Positions 53,409-60,995 of a stretch of DNA of 64,000 nt are shown piece by piece. Location: assembly GCA_024235035.1 (NCBI GenBank), contig JACKNE010000007.1, positions 285,539 through 349,538 of the forward strand. The letters run 5' to 3'. The position numbers were made by a program, and so were the translations under genes. The notes under the pieces were generated by a model, which was not told the DNA's origin, did not search any database, and saw only the letters and a list, made by a program, of their open reading frames with translations. The DNA comes from Gammaproteobacteria bacterium. Lineage in GTDB: Bacteria; Pseudomonadota; Gammaproteobacteria; Competibacterales; Competibacteraceae. Numbering within the stretch: the first letter of the stretch is position 1; each line of letters opens with the position of its first letter.

Positions 53409-53708
53409 TCATTCTTTGCTCTCTGCTGTTGCACCTACCTTGAAGACGTCTGTTACCGGGATTCCGGTTACCAGCTTGCTAGCTGCGGCTAGATGATTTG
53501 GCACATGAACAAGAAATTCGATTAATAAATCTTGGAGTTTTTCAGGGGATAAAGAATTAGGTTTTTCACAAAACTTGGCCCATTTTTCTAAGTCACTTAG
53601 CCAATCAGTCATGTGGAATACTGCATCCGAAATCGCGGTTGGTTGCATATCCAAGTCTTTTAATGCAATCCTTATGGCCTCCCTGATTTTATCTTGGTCG
53701 TAATTCAT
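53409..53708 (-). CDS. Hypothetical cytoplasmic protein of the cassette-like array
   Basis: 99 residues, acidic, mostly helical, without signal peptide or TM. It starts MNYDQDKIREAIRIALKDLD, and a middle segment reads MTDWLSDLEKWAKFCEKPN. I do not recognise a family. The base composition is more AT-rich than the core genome, as in the neighbouring array genes. It lies between repeat copies B and C. No function is proposed. Confidence 0.65.
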   Translation of the reverse strand: MNYDQDKIREAIRIALKDLDMQPTAISDAVFHMTDWLSDLEKWAKFCEKPNSLSPEKLQDLLIEFLVHVPNHLAAASKLVTGIPVTDVFKVGATAESKE

Positions 53709-53740
53709 GAATTTAGCTCAAGCTTTATGCCACACATCAC

Positions 53741-53824
53741 CGGTAGCCCGTAGTGCCCGACAAGCACCCCTCAGCCGAATCCATCGGGCAACGCGGCGCT
53801 TATTTATGCCCGACCTACGAGGCT
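53741..53824. repeat. Palindromic repeat, copy C
   Basis: The left end is eroded (CCGTAGTGCCCGACAAGC). The right end is complete (CATCGGGCAACGCGGCGC, TGCCCGACCTACGAGGCT). It separates two array genes and begins 3 bp after the stop of the upstream gene. Confidence 0.8.
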
Positions 53825-53826
53825 GG

Positions 53827-54216
53827 TTATGTATTTTCCTCATCTTTTTTTGCTTTTCTTTTGTCAAGTATCTGAACGACTAAATACAGACTATGAATGA
53901 TCACCGCACCACATGAACCAAAATATACATAGTGGTTGGATAGTATCTTTGTAATGACTAAATAGTAGCCTCCAACTTCTCTAGCTAATTGAGCTAATCC
54001 TACAAAAGAGAAAATAAAGAAAACAAGCCAAATTCTACCAAGCACACCTTCTTTCACGACTTTATTTGGCGAAGACTCTTCTAGTAATAAGCTTCCTATT
54101 ATTAGTGCAGCAATATGCCAATAATTTCCAGCACCGATATAAAAACCTGTAGCCCCGACTACCCACAGTAGCGCCCCTGGCACAGAAAGATATTCTCTTT
54201 TCTTTAACTGATTCAT
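53827..54216 (-). CDS. Hypothetical membrane protein of the cassette-like array
   Basis: 129 residues with about four predicted TM helices (LSVPGALLWVVGATGFYIG, YWHIAALIIGSLLLE, IWLVFFIFSFVGLAQLA, YVYFGSCGAVIIHSLYLVV) and a charged C-terminal tail KRKAKKDEENT. Codon use is AT-rich relative to the chromosome. The family is not recognised. The bases just upstream of its start are a remnant of the palindromic repeat (reads AGGTCAGGA before ATG), so the repeat appears to supply its ribosome-binding site. Confidence 0.7.
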   Translation of the reverse strand: MNQLKKREYLSVPGALLWVVGATGFYIGAGNYWHIAALIIGSLLLEESSPNKVVKEGVLGRIWLVFFIFSFVGLAQLAREVGGYYLVITKILSNHYVYFGSCGAVIIHSLYLVVQILDKRKAKKDEENT

Positions 54217-54218
54217 TC

Positions 54219-54233
54219 CTGACCTATGGGGCT
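54219..54233. repeat. Palindromic repeat, right-end fragment D
   Basis: Only CCTGACCTATGGGGCT-like right-end sequence remains. On the minus strand, 50 bp upstream, the previous gene ends in ATATAACAAATTTG, again with TATAAC directly at the stop codon. No other structure is seen in this 67-bp gap. Confidence 0.5.
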
Positions 54234-54283
54234 ACATCTGCTGTAAAAGGTGCGACGTCAGGAGCATTATTTTGACAAATTTG

Positions 54284-54733
54284 TTATATATTAATGACTT
54301 GATTACTCTCAATTTCCCAACCACATATTTTGAATTTATTTGCCTTCTTAAATGCTGTTCCTATTTCATTAAGCTGAGGCTTAGATTCTATAAAGCCGCC
54401 TCCTAAGCTAGAATCGTTTAGCCATGCCGAATAAGTAAGATCTACACCTGTAACAATACGTACTATTGCAGATATCATTTCTTCGATAAGCTCTTCTGCC
54501 TTTGTTTCCTCAGAGTAGTCACTAATATGAAAATGGGATTCTGCGAAAACGAAAGTTATCTCTTCCCCGGCGGTTGATATCCAGATTGGCTTTTCTTCTT
54601 GCGAGGGATTACCAAGAACCACTTCAATATACCCATCTTTCTCTTCTTTTGAAAAAGAGGATATGTAACTAGGCATTAACGAAGCTATCTTTTCAGCCGC
54701 GTTTGCCACCTTCTCATGAAATGATTCTTGCAC
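54284..54733 (-). CDS. Hypothetical protein of the cassette-like array
   Basis: 149 residues, acidic and soluble, without signal or TM. It begins MQESFHEKVANAAEKIASLM from a GTG codon, with AAGGA about 8 nt upstream. The middle part alternates strands (IEVVLGNPSQEEKPIWIS, EEITFVFAESHFHISDY), and the C-terminus holds ICGWEIESNQVINI. The look is that of small immunity-type or stress proteins often found in mobile gene arrays, but no family can be named. AT-rich codon use. Confidence 0.65.
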   Translation of the reverse strand: MQESFHEKVANAAEKIASLMPSYISSFSKEEKDGYIEVVLGNPSQEEKPIWISTAGEEITFVFAESHFHISDYSEETKAEELIEEMISAIVRIVTGVDLTYSAWLNDSSLGGGFIESKPQLNEIGTAFKKANKFKICGWEIESNQVINI

Positions 54734-54751
54734 AGTCTTTCCTTAAGACAT

Positions 54752-54832
54752 GTAACGGGGCGGCGGATAACCTGCACCCCTCACAGCTGAACCCATCGAG
54801 CAACGCGGCGCTTTGGCCCGACCTATGGGGTT
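54752..54832. repeat. Palindromic repeat, copy E
   Basis: The right half is clear (CGAGCAACGCGGCGCTTT, GCCCGACCTATGGGG). The left half is replaced by GGGGCGGCGGATAACCTGC, which is shared with copy F. It lies between the nuclease gene and the next gene downstream. Confidence 0.8.
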
Positions 54833-54836
54833 TGAC

Positions 54837-55712
54837 TCATTCGATGTTCGACCCATCTGGCGCCTTCTGGCCCACTTCATCGAGCCAGGCGAGCAGGTCA
54901 TCTCTTGCCTTTAACTCAAGGCGATACGGAATCATGTTCTTCACAAAATCGTCCGTGACAATCCGGGGAGCGAACTCGGATGTTGTGGTGACAACTCCCT
55001 TTGAGACATTTTGTGCTGCGGTCACGGTTCCAACCATCGCGCGAACCTCTTCGGCTGTGACGAGATGACCAGGTTTATAAGCCTTGACTTGGTCGAAAAA
55101 ACGAACAGATCCGATGCCGCGCTTTGTCGCGATAACGTCTCTGCCTTTGTCACCACTTCGTGGAGTAAGTATGACTTCGTCAAATCCTGCACGCGTATAG
55201 GCCCCAGCGATGATCTCTTCCCAAGTGAATGGGTTGATCTGGTAAATCGAATCCGGGTCCCGCCTAATCATCTTTATGATTTCAAACCAAGGTAGGGCTA
55301 CAGCCTCAACCAGTCGTCCATCGTCAGCCTTGCCGCCAAAGTCAAGAATGGCTTTCAGGGTCAAGGCGGGAGTCTTGGCGTGAGATGCGATGGCAGCAAA
55401 CATGCGCAACATACGTCGGCGTCGCTTTGCAGCTTCGATACACCTGAAGTACTGCAAGGCGTCAGAGAACGTGCACCAGCGAAGCCTTTGCTCGTAGCCA
55501 ATGACCGAATCGGAGATCTGAAGTTGGCTTGTTCCGTGAAGTTGGAAGGCCGACCCATTGAAGTCGTTTACTAAAGCCCAGAATTCTGAGTCCGATATTG
55601 AACAGGCAAGCTTTAATGCTGTGACATCAACGATTGGAATCAGATTCGTGCGTTTCTGTTCGATCAGAAACTCAAGCATGCGTTTTACAACGGTGTCATT
55701 GGGTAGAGTCAT
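54837..55712 (-). CDS. Mrr-type restriction endonuclease domain protein
   Basis: 291 residues. The C-terminal half (about 170-270) is an Mrr_cat PD-(D/E)XK domain: FTWEEIIAGAYTRAGFDEVI, the metal aspartate in GDKGRDVIA, then FFDQVKAYKPG with the Q-x-K core. The N-terminal half has no obvious DNA-binding motif. Mrr-type enzymes cut modified or foreign DNA (type IV restriction) or act in composite defence systems. The start is placed at MTLPNDTVV; the longer frame upstream just translates repeat copy F. It sits directly downstream of a DUF2971 gene. Confidence 0.8.
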   Translation of the reverse strand: MTLPNDTVVKRMLEFLIEQKRTNLIPIVDVTALKLACSISDSEFWALVNDFNGSAFQLHGTSQLQISDSVIGYEQRLRWCTFSDALQYFRCIEAAKRRRRMLRMFAAIASHAKTPALTLKAILDFGGKADDGRLVEAVALPWFEIIKMIRRDPDSIYQINPFTWEEIIAGAYTRAGFDEVILTPRSGDKGRDVIATKRGIGSVRFFDQVKAYKPGHLVTAEEVRAMVGTVTAAQNVSKGVVTTTSEFAPRIVTDDFVKNMIPYRLELKARDDLLAWLDEVGQKAPDGSNIE

Positions 55713-55729
55713 CGCAGCAATAGGGATTT

Positions 55730-55824
55730 GAGGCCCGAAGGGGCGGCGGATAACCTGCGAGCCTGGATAAAACGTAGCTGAACCCATCAAGTAACGCGGC
55801 GCTTTTGTCCGACCTACGGGGCTC
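55730..55824. repeat. Palindromic repeat, copy F
   Basis: It carries the same GGGGCGGCGGATAACCTGC left block as copy E and the same right end (GTAACGCGGCGCTTTT, CCGACCTACGGGGCT). Its outer end overlaps the stop codon of the DUF2971 gene by 2 bp. Confidence 0.8.
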
Positions 55825-56686
55825 ACCGCACCGCCCTGTACGATGCGGCCGACTTGGTTACATTTACTCCACCAAGGCCTAATGTTTCCAGGTAAATTTT
55901 GATAGCGGTTGTTCTCGCTTCATTACATGGGCCGATGACAACCTCTCTTAGTCCCGTATTTACTCCGGACTCTTGGAAGGTTAGATCGACAAATGGATTG
56001 GGCACAGATCCCCGCATCTCATACTGAATTCGAGGAGGGTCTAGTGGTTTCTCAAATGCTGTTCCGCCAGTCGACTGCAATTTAAGGAAATCCCCACTGG
56101 GCTCAAAATTAACCAAATGTATCAACCTAACTTCCTTTTCCTCAGAAAAGGCAGGATTTTTCATTGCGGCCAGGTCCGCCGCCAGCATCACGCAAAAGCT
56201 AAAAAACTCTTTCTCGTTCCGTTCAGCCTCATCTACAGCATGAAGTGCCTTCACCGCTTGAAGGATTTCGGCGCGCTGCTGTGATTCGTCGTACAAGACC
56301 TGCACAGGCCGCACCCCCATTCGGCAAAGTGTGCTCTGAGCGAAACCGATACAAAATCCTTCTCCATCCTTTGCATATGCTCGCCATTGGCTGAGTACAT
56401 CGGAGGCGGTTGAAAAGCATGAAATCAGCGGCAAGATGTGGAGTGAAGATTGGGACAAAATTTCATCCACCCGATCTATGAATCCCCGTCCAAGCGAATC
56501 AAGTAGTTGTCCAGCAGCCCATTCCCACTGATGGTAGCCCCAATGCATCTCAAGGCTATCTCTCATTGAGAACACATCTGAAAAACGCAGATTCCCGGTT
56601 TTGCATATCGCGTCGAACGATGCGGGAGAGCAGTAGTGATACAAACACTTCCCGTCCGCAGGTAAAAAATATCGAGCGTGGAGCAT
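55823..56686 (-). CDS. DUF2971 domain protein
   Basis: 287 residues. Hallmarks of DUF2971 are LYHYCSPASFDAICKTGNLR near the N-terminus, FSMRDSLEMHWGY, and the core ISCFSTASDVLSQWRAYAKDGEGFCIGF, followed by a YDES-Q segment and EVRLIHLVNFE. The family is widespread in mobile and defence-associated gene neighbourhoods; its activity is not established as far as I know. It is the first gene of the leftward array and is separated from the Mrr-type gene by repeat copy F. A GTTAGGG sequence lies about 20 bp before its start. Confidence 0.85.
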   Translation of the reverse strand: MLHARYFLPADGKCLYHYCSPASFDAICKTGNLRFSDVFSMRDSLEMHWGYHQWEWAAGQLLDSLGRGFIDRVDEILSQSSLHILPLISCFSTASDVLSQWRAYAKDGEGFCIGFAQSTLCRMGVRPVQVLYDESQQRAEILQAVKALHAVDEAERNEKEFFSFCVMLAADLAAMKNPAFSEEKEVRLIHLVNFEPSGDFLKLQSTGGTAFEKPLDPPRIQYEMRGSVPNPFVDLTFQESGVNTGLREVVIGPCNEARTTAIKIYLETLGLGGVNVTKSAASYRAVR

Positions 56687-56954
56687 AGTTCAGTGAGCCC
56701 TAACAAGTAATTACACGATTCCGCATCCGTATAACTCCACGATGGTGATGCTATACGACAGATCGTAACCCTCCGACCGCGATTCATCCCTCACTGCACT
56801 AGGCCCAACACCCTCAGTAACAAAGCCAGCAGGAGGGTTACATGGGCTACCTATGGTAGTCATAATGTTCTATCTTGACAACAAGCGTTCGTTTCCATCC
56901 CACACCTTGACCCCCCTTCCCTAACCGGCGTATCTTGAACGCCTCTCAAAAATA
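56687..56954. other. Intergenic region between the leftward array and rightward phage relics
   Basis: No supported gene. On the minus strand CTTGTTAGGGCTCAC lies just before the DUF2971 start and resembles an integron recombination core (GTTRRRY) with one mismatch. The rest is unremarkable spacer between divergent units. Confidence 0.4.
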
Positions 56955-57038
56955 GTGCGGATCATCCCCGCGCCCGTTAGCCGTGGTTTTTTTATGCCCG
57001 TAACGGGCGAGTTGCGCCTTGCCTACAAGGGGGGATGA
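56955..57038 (+). pseudogene. Short phage Icd/Ash-like leader peptide, fragment
   Basis: A 27-codon frame from GTG ends APVSRGFFMPVTGELRLAYK plus GG. The SRGFFM then LRLAYKGG pattern is like small peptides encoded ahead of phage antirepressor genes (Icd/Ash type). The DNA also folds: CGCCCGTTA at 56971 pairs perfectly with TAACGGGCG at 57001. The frame overlaps the next small frame by ATGA. Family assignment is from memory and tentative. Confidence 0.35.
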
Positions 57039-57214
57039 GGAACCGGGAATATATTGAATACCGGTCCCGGCTTCACTATGCCGAGAGTGAGTCCCCCGCC
57101 CTCAACCTGGTGGGTTTCTCTGAAATAGTGGAGGCCATCATGGCTCATCTTCCCCTTTCCCCGCTGGCAACTGTCAGACGACAAACCAATCACCACCAGT
57201 CGCCTCGTCGCTGA
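57035..57214 (+). CDS. Small phage-related open reading frame
   Basis: 59 codons starting MRNREYIEYRSRLHYAESES and continuing PALNLVGFSEIVEAIMAHL. It starts in an ATGA overlap with the preceding peptide frame and has a GGGGGG stretch as ribosome-binding site. Its last third runs in the frame of the rha start codon, because of the rha frameshift. It may be the second half of one Icd-like gene or a leader peptide. Low certainty that it is translated. Confidence 0.35.
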   Translation: MRNREYIEYRSRLHYAESESPALNLVGFSEIVEAIMAHLPLSPLATVRRQTNHHQSPRR

Positions 57215-57707
57215 AAGCTTCAGCAGACGGCATGACCATGTGCTGCGCGACATCGACAACATCATCGCTAGTCCCGCCTACCAAGAGCGTAACCAATCCA
57301 ATTTTGGATGCGTTGGTAACGCCCCCAATTTTGGGGCCGTTGACTACCTGGATGCGAAGGGCGAACGCCGCCGCATGTACGAAATGGATCGCCAAGGCTT
57401 CGAGATTCTGGCGATGAGCTTCACCGGCGATGAGGCGTTACGCTGGAAATTCGCCTACTCCGACGCCTTTGCCGCGCTGGAAGCAGCCCTGAAAAAGAGC
57501 CTGTACGCCACGCGCAACGCCAAGCTCGCCAATCTGCACAGCTTGCGGCTCCGCATCCTCAAGGAATTGGTCGGCACCCGCGATGCTTTCCACCGCTAAG
57601 CCTTGCTGGAACACCTCACCCACCTCAACGCCGACTTGCACCTGCCCATGCCCCCGCTGCACCTGCTGGGTCAACCGGCGGAACAAATCCCGTTAGAGGG
57701 GGTGTGA
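57140..57707 (+). pseudogene. Phage Rha-family regulatory protein, frameshifted and with premature stop
   Basis: The ATG follows a GTGGAGG site by 5 nt and reads MAHLPLSPLATV. The frame is then lost, and the rest continues one base out as DDKPITTSRLVAESFSRRHD then HVLRDID, the core of the pRha domain that antirepressor-type phage proteins carry. The conserved RRQGFEILAMSFTGDEALRWK-like segment (here MDRQGFEILAMSFTGDEAL) follows. An in-frame TAA interrupts at 57597, after which the frame stays open to TGA with ALLEHLTHLNADLHLPMPPL. Two independent lesions make this a pseudogene. It is the main sign of a former prophage here. Confidence 0.75.
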
Positions 57708-57708
57708 C

Positions 57709-57885
57709 ATGAGCGGACCGATTCCCTTCAAAACCCAGCCTCTCTATGAAGAAGGGCTGGAAATTCACTCACTGGCGCTGCATGCGACCGAGCATCTGGC
57801 CGCCCTGCGCGCCCTGGCCGGGTCAACGACCCACGCCCTGAACGGTGAAGAGTGGATGTTTCTTATGCTCGAAAGTTGTGGATGA
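57709..57885 (+). CDS. Small hypothetical phage-associated protein
   Basis: 58 residues starting MSGPIPFKTQPLYEEGLEIH and ending GEEWMFLMLESCG, 1 bp after the rha relic. It is helical (LEIHSLALHATEHLAALRAL) and probably cut short: the ending resembles the middle of a helix rather than a natural terminus. No family can be assigned. Confidence 0.4.
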   Translation: MSGPIPFKTQPLYEEGLEIHSLALHATEHLAALRALAGSTTHALNGEEWMFLMLESCG

Positions 57886-57904
57886 GGGGATAGGAGAGGC
57901 GGCG

Positions 57905-57983
57905 TATTATTGCAGTAATCCGGAGCATGCCGGAGCACGGCATCGAAAGCAGCAATCGCTTGTTGGTAGCTTTCCTGGTTCAC
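57905..57983 (-). pseudogene. TPR-protein fragment
   Basis: On the minus strand the codons read ESYQQAIAAFDAVLRHAPDY, an almost ideal single TPR unit, with no TPR continuation on either side. It is debris of a larger gene. The remaining bases up to the direct repeat show nothing recognisable. Confidence 0.4.
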
Positions 57984-58076
57984 ATGTGGTCTACGGGTGC
58001 TGGAAAGGCGACTTCAAATGGAACACCCCTACCCCCCTTCTACCGGATCTGCCCTGTCATGAGGAACTGATAGGTG

Positions 58077-58127
58077 GTAATAGTAGGGTAGGTATTGCCT
58101 ACCCTACTGACTTCAGCTCTATTAATT
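58077..58127 (+). repeat. 51-bp direct repeat, right copy
   Basis: Exact copy of 52652-52702. Its last six bases overlap the nitrate reductase gene and provide that gene's stop codon (TAA on the minus strand), which marks the island boundary. Confidence 0.95.
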
Positions 58128-60833
58128 TTGGGGAATAAGTTGCCGTAATTCCGGCACACAAGAGCCGCAATTGGTGCCTGCCTTCAGCGCCGCACCAATC
58201 GCTTGCGGAGTGGTCAATCGCTGTTCGCGAATGGCGGTGGTCAATGTGTTCAGCCCAATCCCGAAACAAGCGCAGACGATGCGGCCACCATCACGCTGAC
58301 CTTGTCCCGGTCGTCCAGCCAGCAGGCTAGCGCGTTCAGCGGAATCGAGTTCCTGAACGGCAAACAATCCAGCCAGCCAGCCGCGTAATGGTAGTTCATG
58401 GCTGGGCGCGACAAAGAGACAGGCGCGTAGTCGTCCGTCCAGCAACACGGCACCCCGGTAGCGACCTGCGCTGGCGTCAGCGAATTCCAGCCATTCCCAG
58501 CTTGGATCATCACCGAGCAGGTCACGCGCCCAGATCGGCCAGTGGCTCACCATGCTTTCCCCCGCCAACTCGTAGCGCCAGCACTCTCGGTCTCGCACGC
58601 TGACTCGATACTCGACCTCGGGAGGTTCAATCGCTTCGCGGCAAAGCAAGAAACCATGCCAGCTCGGGCGGTACGCCTGAACGCGCACGGGGGTATGTTT
58701 CGATTCTGGCTGGCCCGACACGGAGTCCACCACTGGATTGACTGCCGCGTTGATCCGTCCGCGCGGCGCCAGCGGCGAACCCCAGTGCATGGGAACAAAG
58801 ACGCTGCCAGGTTGCTGTTCCAAGCTAGTGCGCACCCGGACGATCATTTCGCCCCAGCGGCTATGCACTCGCGCCAGCATATTCTCGGTGACGCCGCAGG
58901 CCAGCGCGTCCAGCGGATGAATCTCAAGATAGGGTTCAGGAATATGATTGGTCAGCCGTGCAGTCTTGCCGGTGCGGGTCATCGTGTGCCACTGATCACG
59001 AATCCGACCGCTGTTGAGAATCAACGGGAAGTGCTCGTTCACGGCATGCGCCGGCCCGCGTGGGCCGACGGCGATGCAACGGGCTTTGCGATCAGCGGTG
59101 AAGAAGCCGCCGACTCCGAACAACCGCGCAGTGTCGGTCGGCGTGCTCTGCGGCAGCGGCCATTGCACCGGTTGCAAAGCGTCGTAATCGGCGTCGTTGA
59201 GATCGGCCAGAGCGGAGATATCGAAATCGCGGCAGCTGGCCTTCTTACCTTCAGCTGCTCCCTCGTGCAGGGGATGAGGGCGATAAGCCGCATTCTCGAA
59301 TCCTGATAGCGCGGCGTGTTCGCGGAAAATGGCCGCTGGCGATTCGAAGGGGAACAGCGCGCCAAATCCCAAGCGTCGAGCCACCTGGGTCATGCTCCAC
59401 CAATCGGGTTTCGCTGCGCCGGGTGGCGGCAGAAAGGTGCGTTGGCGGGAAATCCGTCGCTCGGAATTGGTCACCGTGCCTTCTTTCTCGCCCCAGGTCA
59501 GCGCTGGCAGCTTGATATGCGCCAAGCGCACGGTGTCGGTATTGGCGATGGCGTCGGATACCACCACCAGCGGGCAGTGTCGTAAGGCTTCCCGCACTCT
59601 ATCCGCGTCAGGCAGGCTGACCACCGGGTTGGTGCCCATGATCCAGATGGCCTTGATGCGTCCGTCGGCGACCGCTTGAAACAGCTCGACCGCTTTCAAA
59701 CCAGGGTGGCGGGCAATGACCGGCGCTTGCCAAAAACGCTGCACTCGCTCGATCTCATCCGGCGCAAAATCCATGTGCGCCGCCAACTGGTTAGCCAGAC
59801 CGCCGACTTCACGCCCGCCCATCGCATTGGGCTGGCCGGTGATGGAGAACGGACCCATGCCCGGTTGACCGATACGACCAGTGGCTAAATGACAGTTGAT
59901 GATGGCGTTGACCTTGTCGCTGCCGTGGGAGGATTGATTCACCCCCTGTGAGTAAATCGTCACCACTTTCCGCGTTCGGCCCCACGATCCGTAGAACTCG
60001 GCAATGTCGCTTTCGAGCAGACCCGTTCGGGCGGCGACCGTGGGCACATTCGGCGCCACCGCTTTCGCCGCCTGGTAGGCGGACCAGAAACCGGCAACGT
60101 GTTGCTCCAGAAATTCCGGGTCGAGTCGATCCTGTTGATAAAGATGGATGAGCAGACCGTTGAACAGCGCCGTGTCGGAACCCGGTTTGAGCGACAAATG
60201 GGTTTCGGCGGCATCACAGGTGGTGGTGCGGCGCGGATCGATCACCACCAGTTTAGGCTTGCCTGCGCGTTGCTCGCGCGCGGCCAGAATGCGTTGATAC
60301 AACACCGGATGACACCAGGCGAGATTGGAGCCGACCAGAACGATCAGATCCGCTTCCTCCAGATCTTCGTAGCAGCCGGGCACCGTGTCCGAACCGAAAG
60401 CGCGTTTATGTCCCGCCACCGAGGAGGACATGCACAATCGCGAATTGGTGTCGATGTTGGCGCTGCCGAAACCGCCCTTCATCAGCTTGTTGGCGACGTA
60501 GTAATCCTCGGTCAGCAATTGCCCGGAGACATAAAAGGCGATGGCATCGGGTCCATGCTCCATCAGGGTGCGGCGAAAACCCTCGGCAACCGCGTGCAGC
60601 GCCTCGTCCCAGGACACTGGCTGCCCAGCGATTTCCGGATACAGCAGACGATCCTCGAGGCTCAGCGTTTCGCCCAGCGCTGCGCCTTTCGAACAAAGCC
60701 GTCCATAATTGGCCGGATGCGTCTTATCACCGGCGACTTGCGCGTTACCGTCAGCATCAATGGCGACCTTGACGCCACACCCCACGCCGCAATAAGGACA
60801 GGTCGTGTGGACTGTTTCTCCGGGGTTACTCAT
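58122..60833 (-). CDS. nasA: Assimilatory nitrate reductase catalytic subunit
   Basis: 903 residues of the Mo-bis-MGD family. The N-terminal [4Fe-4S] site is TTCPYCGVGCGV with a further cysteine in NYGRLCSKGAALGE. Molybdopterin-binding domains follow, with RLCMSSSVAGHKRAFGSD around the Mo ligand cysteine and GPFSITGQPNAMGGREVG. A C-terminal BFD-like [2Fe-2S] domain carries IVCACFGIGLNTLT and NCGSCVPEL, which is typical of cytoplasmic NasA rather than periplasmic NapA. It reduces nitrate to nitrite. The start MSNPGETVH has a GGAGAG site upstream. The last codons are taken from the adjoining direct repeat. Confidence 0.95.
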   Translation of the reverse strand: MSNPGETVHTTCPYCGVGCGVKVAIDADGNAQVAGDKTHPANYGRLCSKGAALGETLSLEDRLLYPEIAGQPVSWDEALHAVAEGFRRTLMEHGPDAIAFYVSGQLLTEDYYVANKLMKGGFGSANIDTNSRLCMSSSVAGHKRAFGSDTVPGCYEDLEEADLIVLVGSNLAWCHPVLYQRILAAREQRAGKPKLVVIDPRRTTTCDAAETHLSLKPGSDTALFNGLLIHLYQQDRLDPEFLEQHVAGFWSAYQAAKAVAPNVPTVAARTGLLESDIAEFYGSWGRTRKVVTIYSQGVNQSSHGSDKVNAIINCHLATGRIGQPGMGPFSITGQPNAMGGREVGGLANQLAAHMDFAPDEIERVQRFWQAPVIARHPGLKAVELFQAVADGRIKAIWIMGTNPVVSLPDADRVREALRHCPLVVVSDAIANTDTVRLAHIKLPALTWGEKEGTVTNSERRISRQRTFLPPPGAAKPDWWSMTQVARRLGFGALFPFESPAAIFREHAALSGFENAAYRPHPLHEGAAEGKKASCRDFDISALADLNDADYDALQPVQWPLPQSTPTDTARLFGVGGFFTADRKARCIAVGPRGPAHAVNEHFPLILNSGRIRDQWHTMTRTGKTARLTNHIPEPYLEIHPLDALACGVTENMLARVHSRWGEMIVRVRTSLEQQPGSVFVPMHWGSPLAPRGRINAAVNPVVDSVSGQPESKHTPVRVQAYRPSWHGFLLCREAIEPPEVEYRVSVRDRECWRYELAGESMVSHWPIWARDLLGDDPSWEWLEFADASAGRYRGAVLLDGRLRACLFVAPSHELPLRGWLAGLFAVQELDSAERASLLAGRPGQGQRDGGRIVCACFGIGLNTLTTAIREQRLTTPQAIGAALKAGTNCGSCVPELRQLIPQN

Positions 60834-60995
60834 CACGCGACTCTCCACGTGATTCTCCTGTTTAGCGTGTTGATTTTCCTCGCCCAAGGGGCGCAGACAA
60901 GGAGCATGAATTGTCAACCAACTCCCTGAGCGGAACTGCGCAACCCACCCCAGCCCGCGCGCCGACGCTCAGAATCGAGAGGCTGCGTCAGCGTG

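Noticed and set aside
52960..55824. A CRISPR array formed by the repeats
   Set aside because: The copies are long palindromes separated by whole genes of 220-880 bp, not 20-40 bp repeats with regular short spacers. No cas genes are present.
54837..55826. N-terminal extension of the Mrr-type protein from the first possible start
   Set aside because: The additional codons only translate palindromic repeat copy F. The family-like sequence begins at MTLPNDTVV.
56563..56787. A 74-codon frame upstream of the DUF2971 gene
   Set aside because: It overlaps the start of the DUF2971 gene in another frame, without ribosome-binding site or recognisable sequence.
57765..57983. A 72-codon leftward gene with a TPR-like start
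   Set aside because: Only the first 20 or so codons look like a TPR. The rest is antisense to the small phage-associated frame, so only the fragment is annotated.
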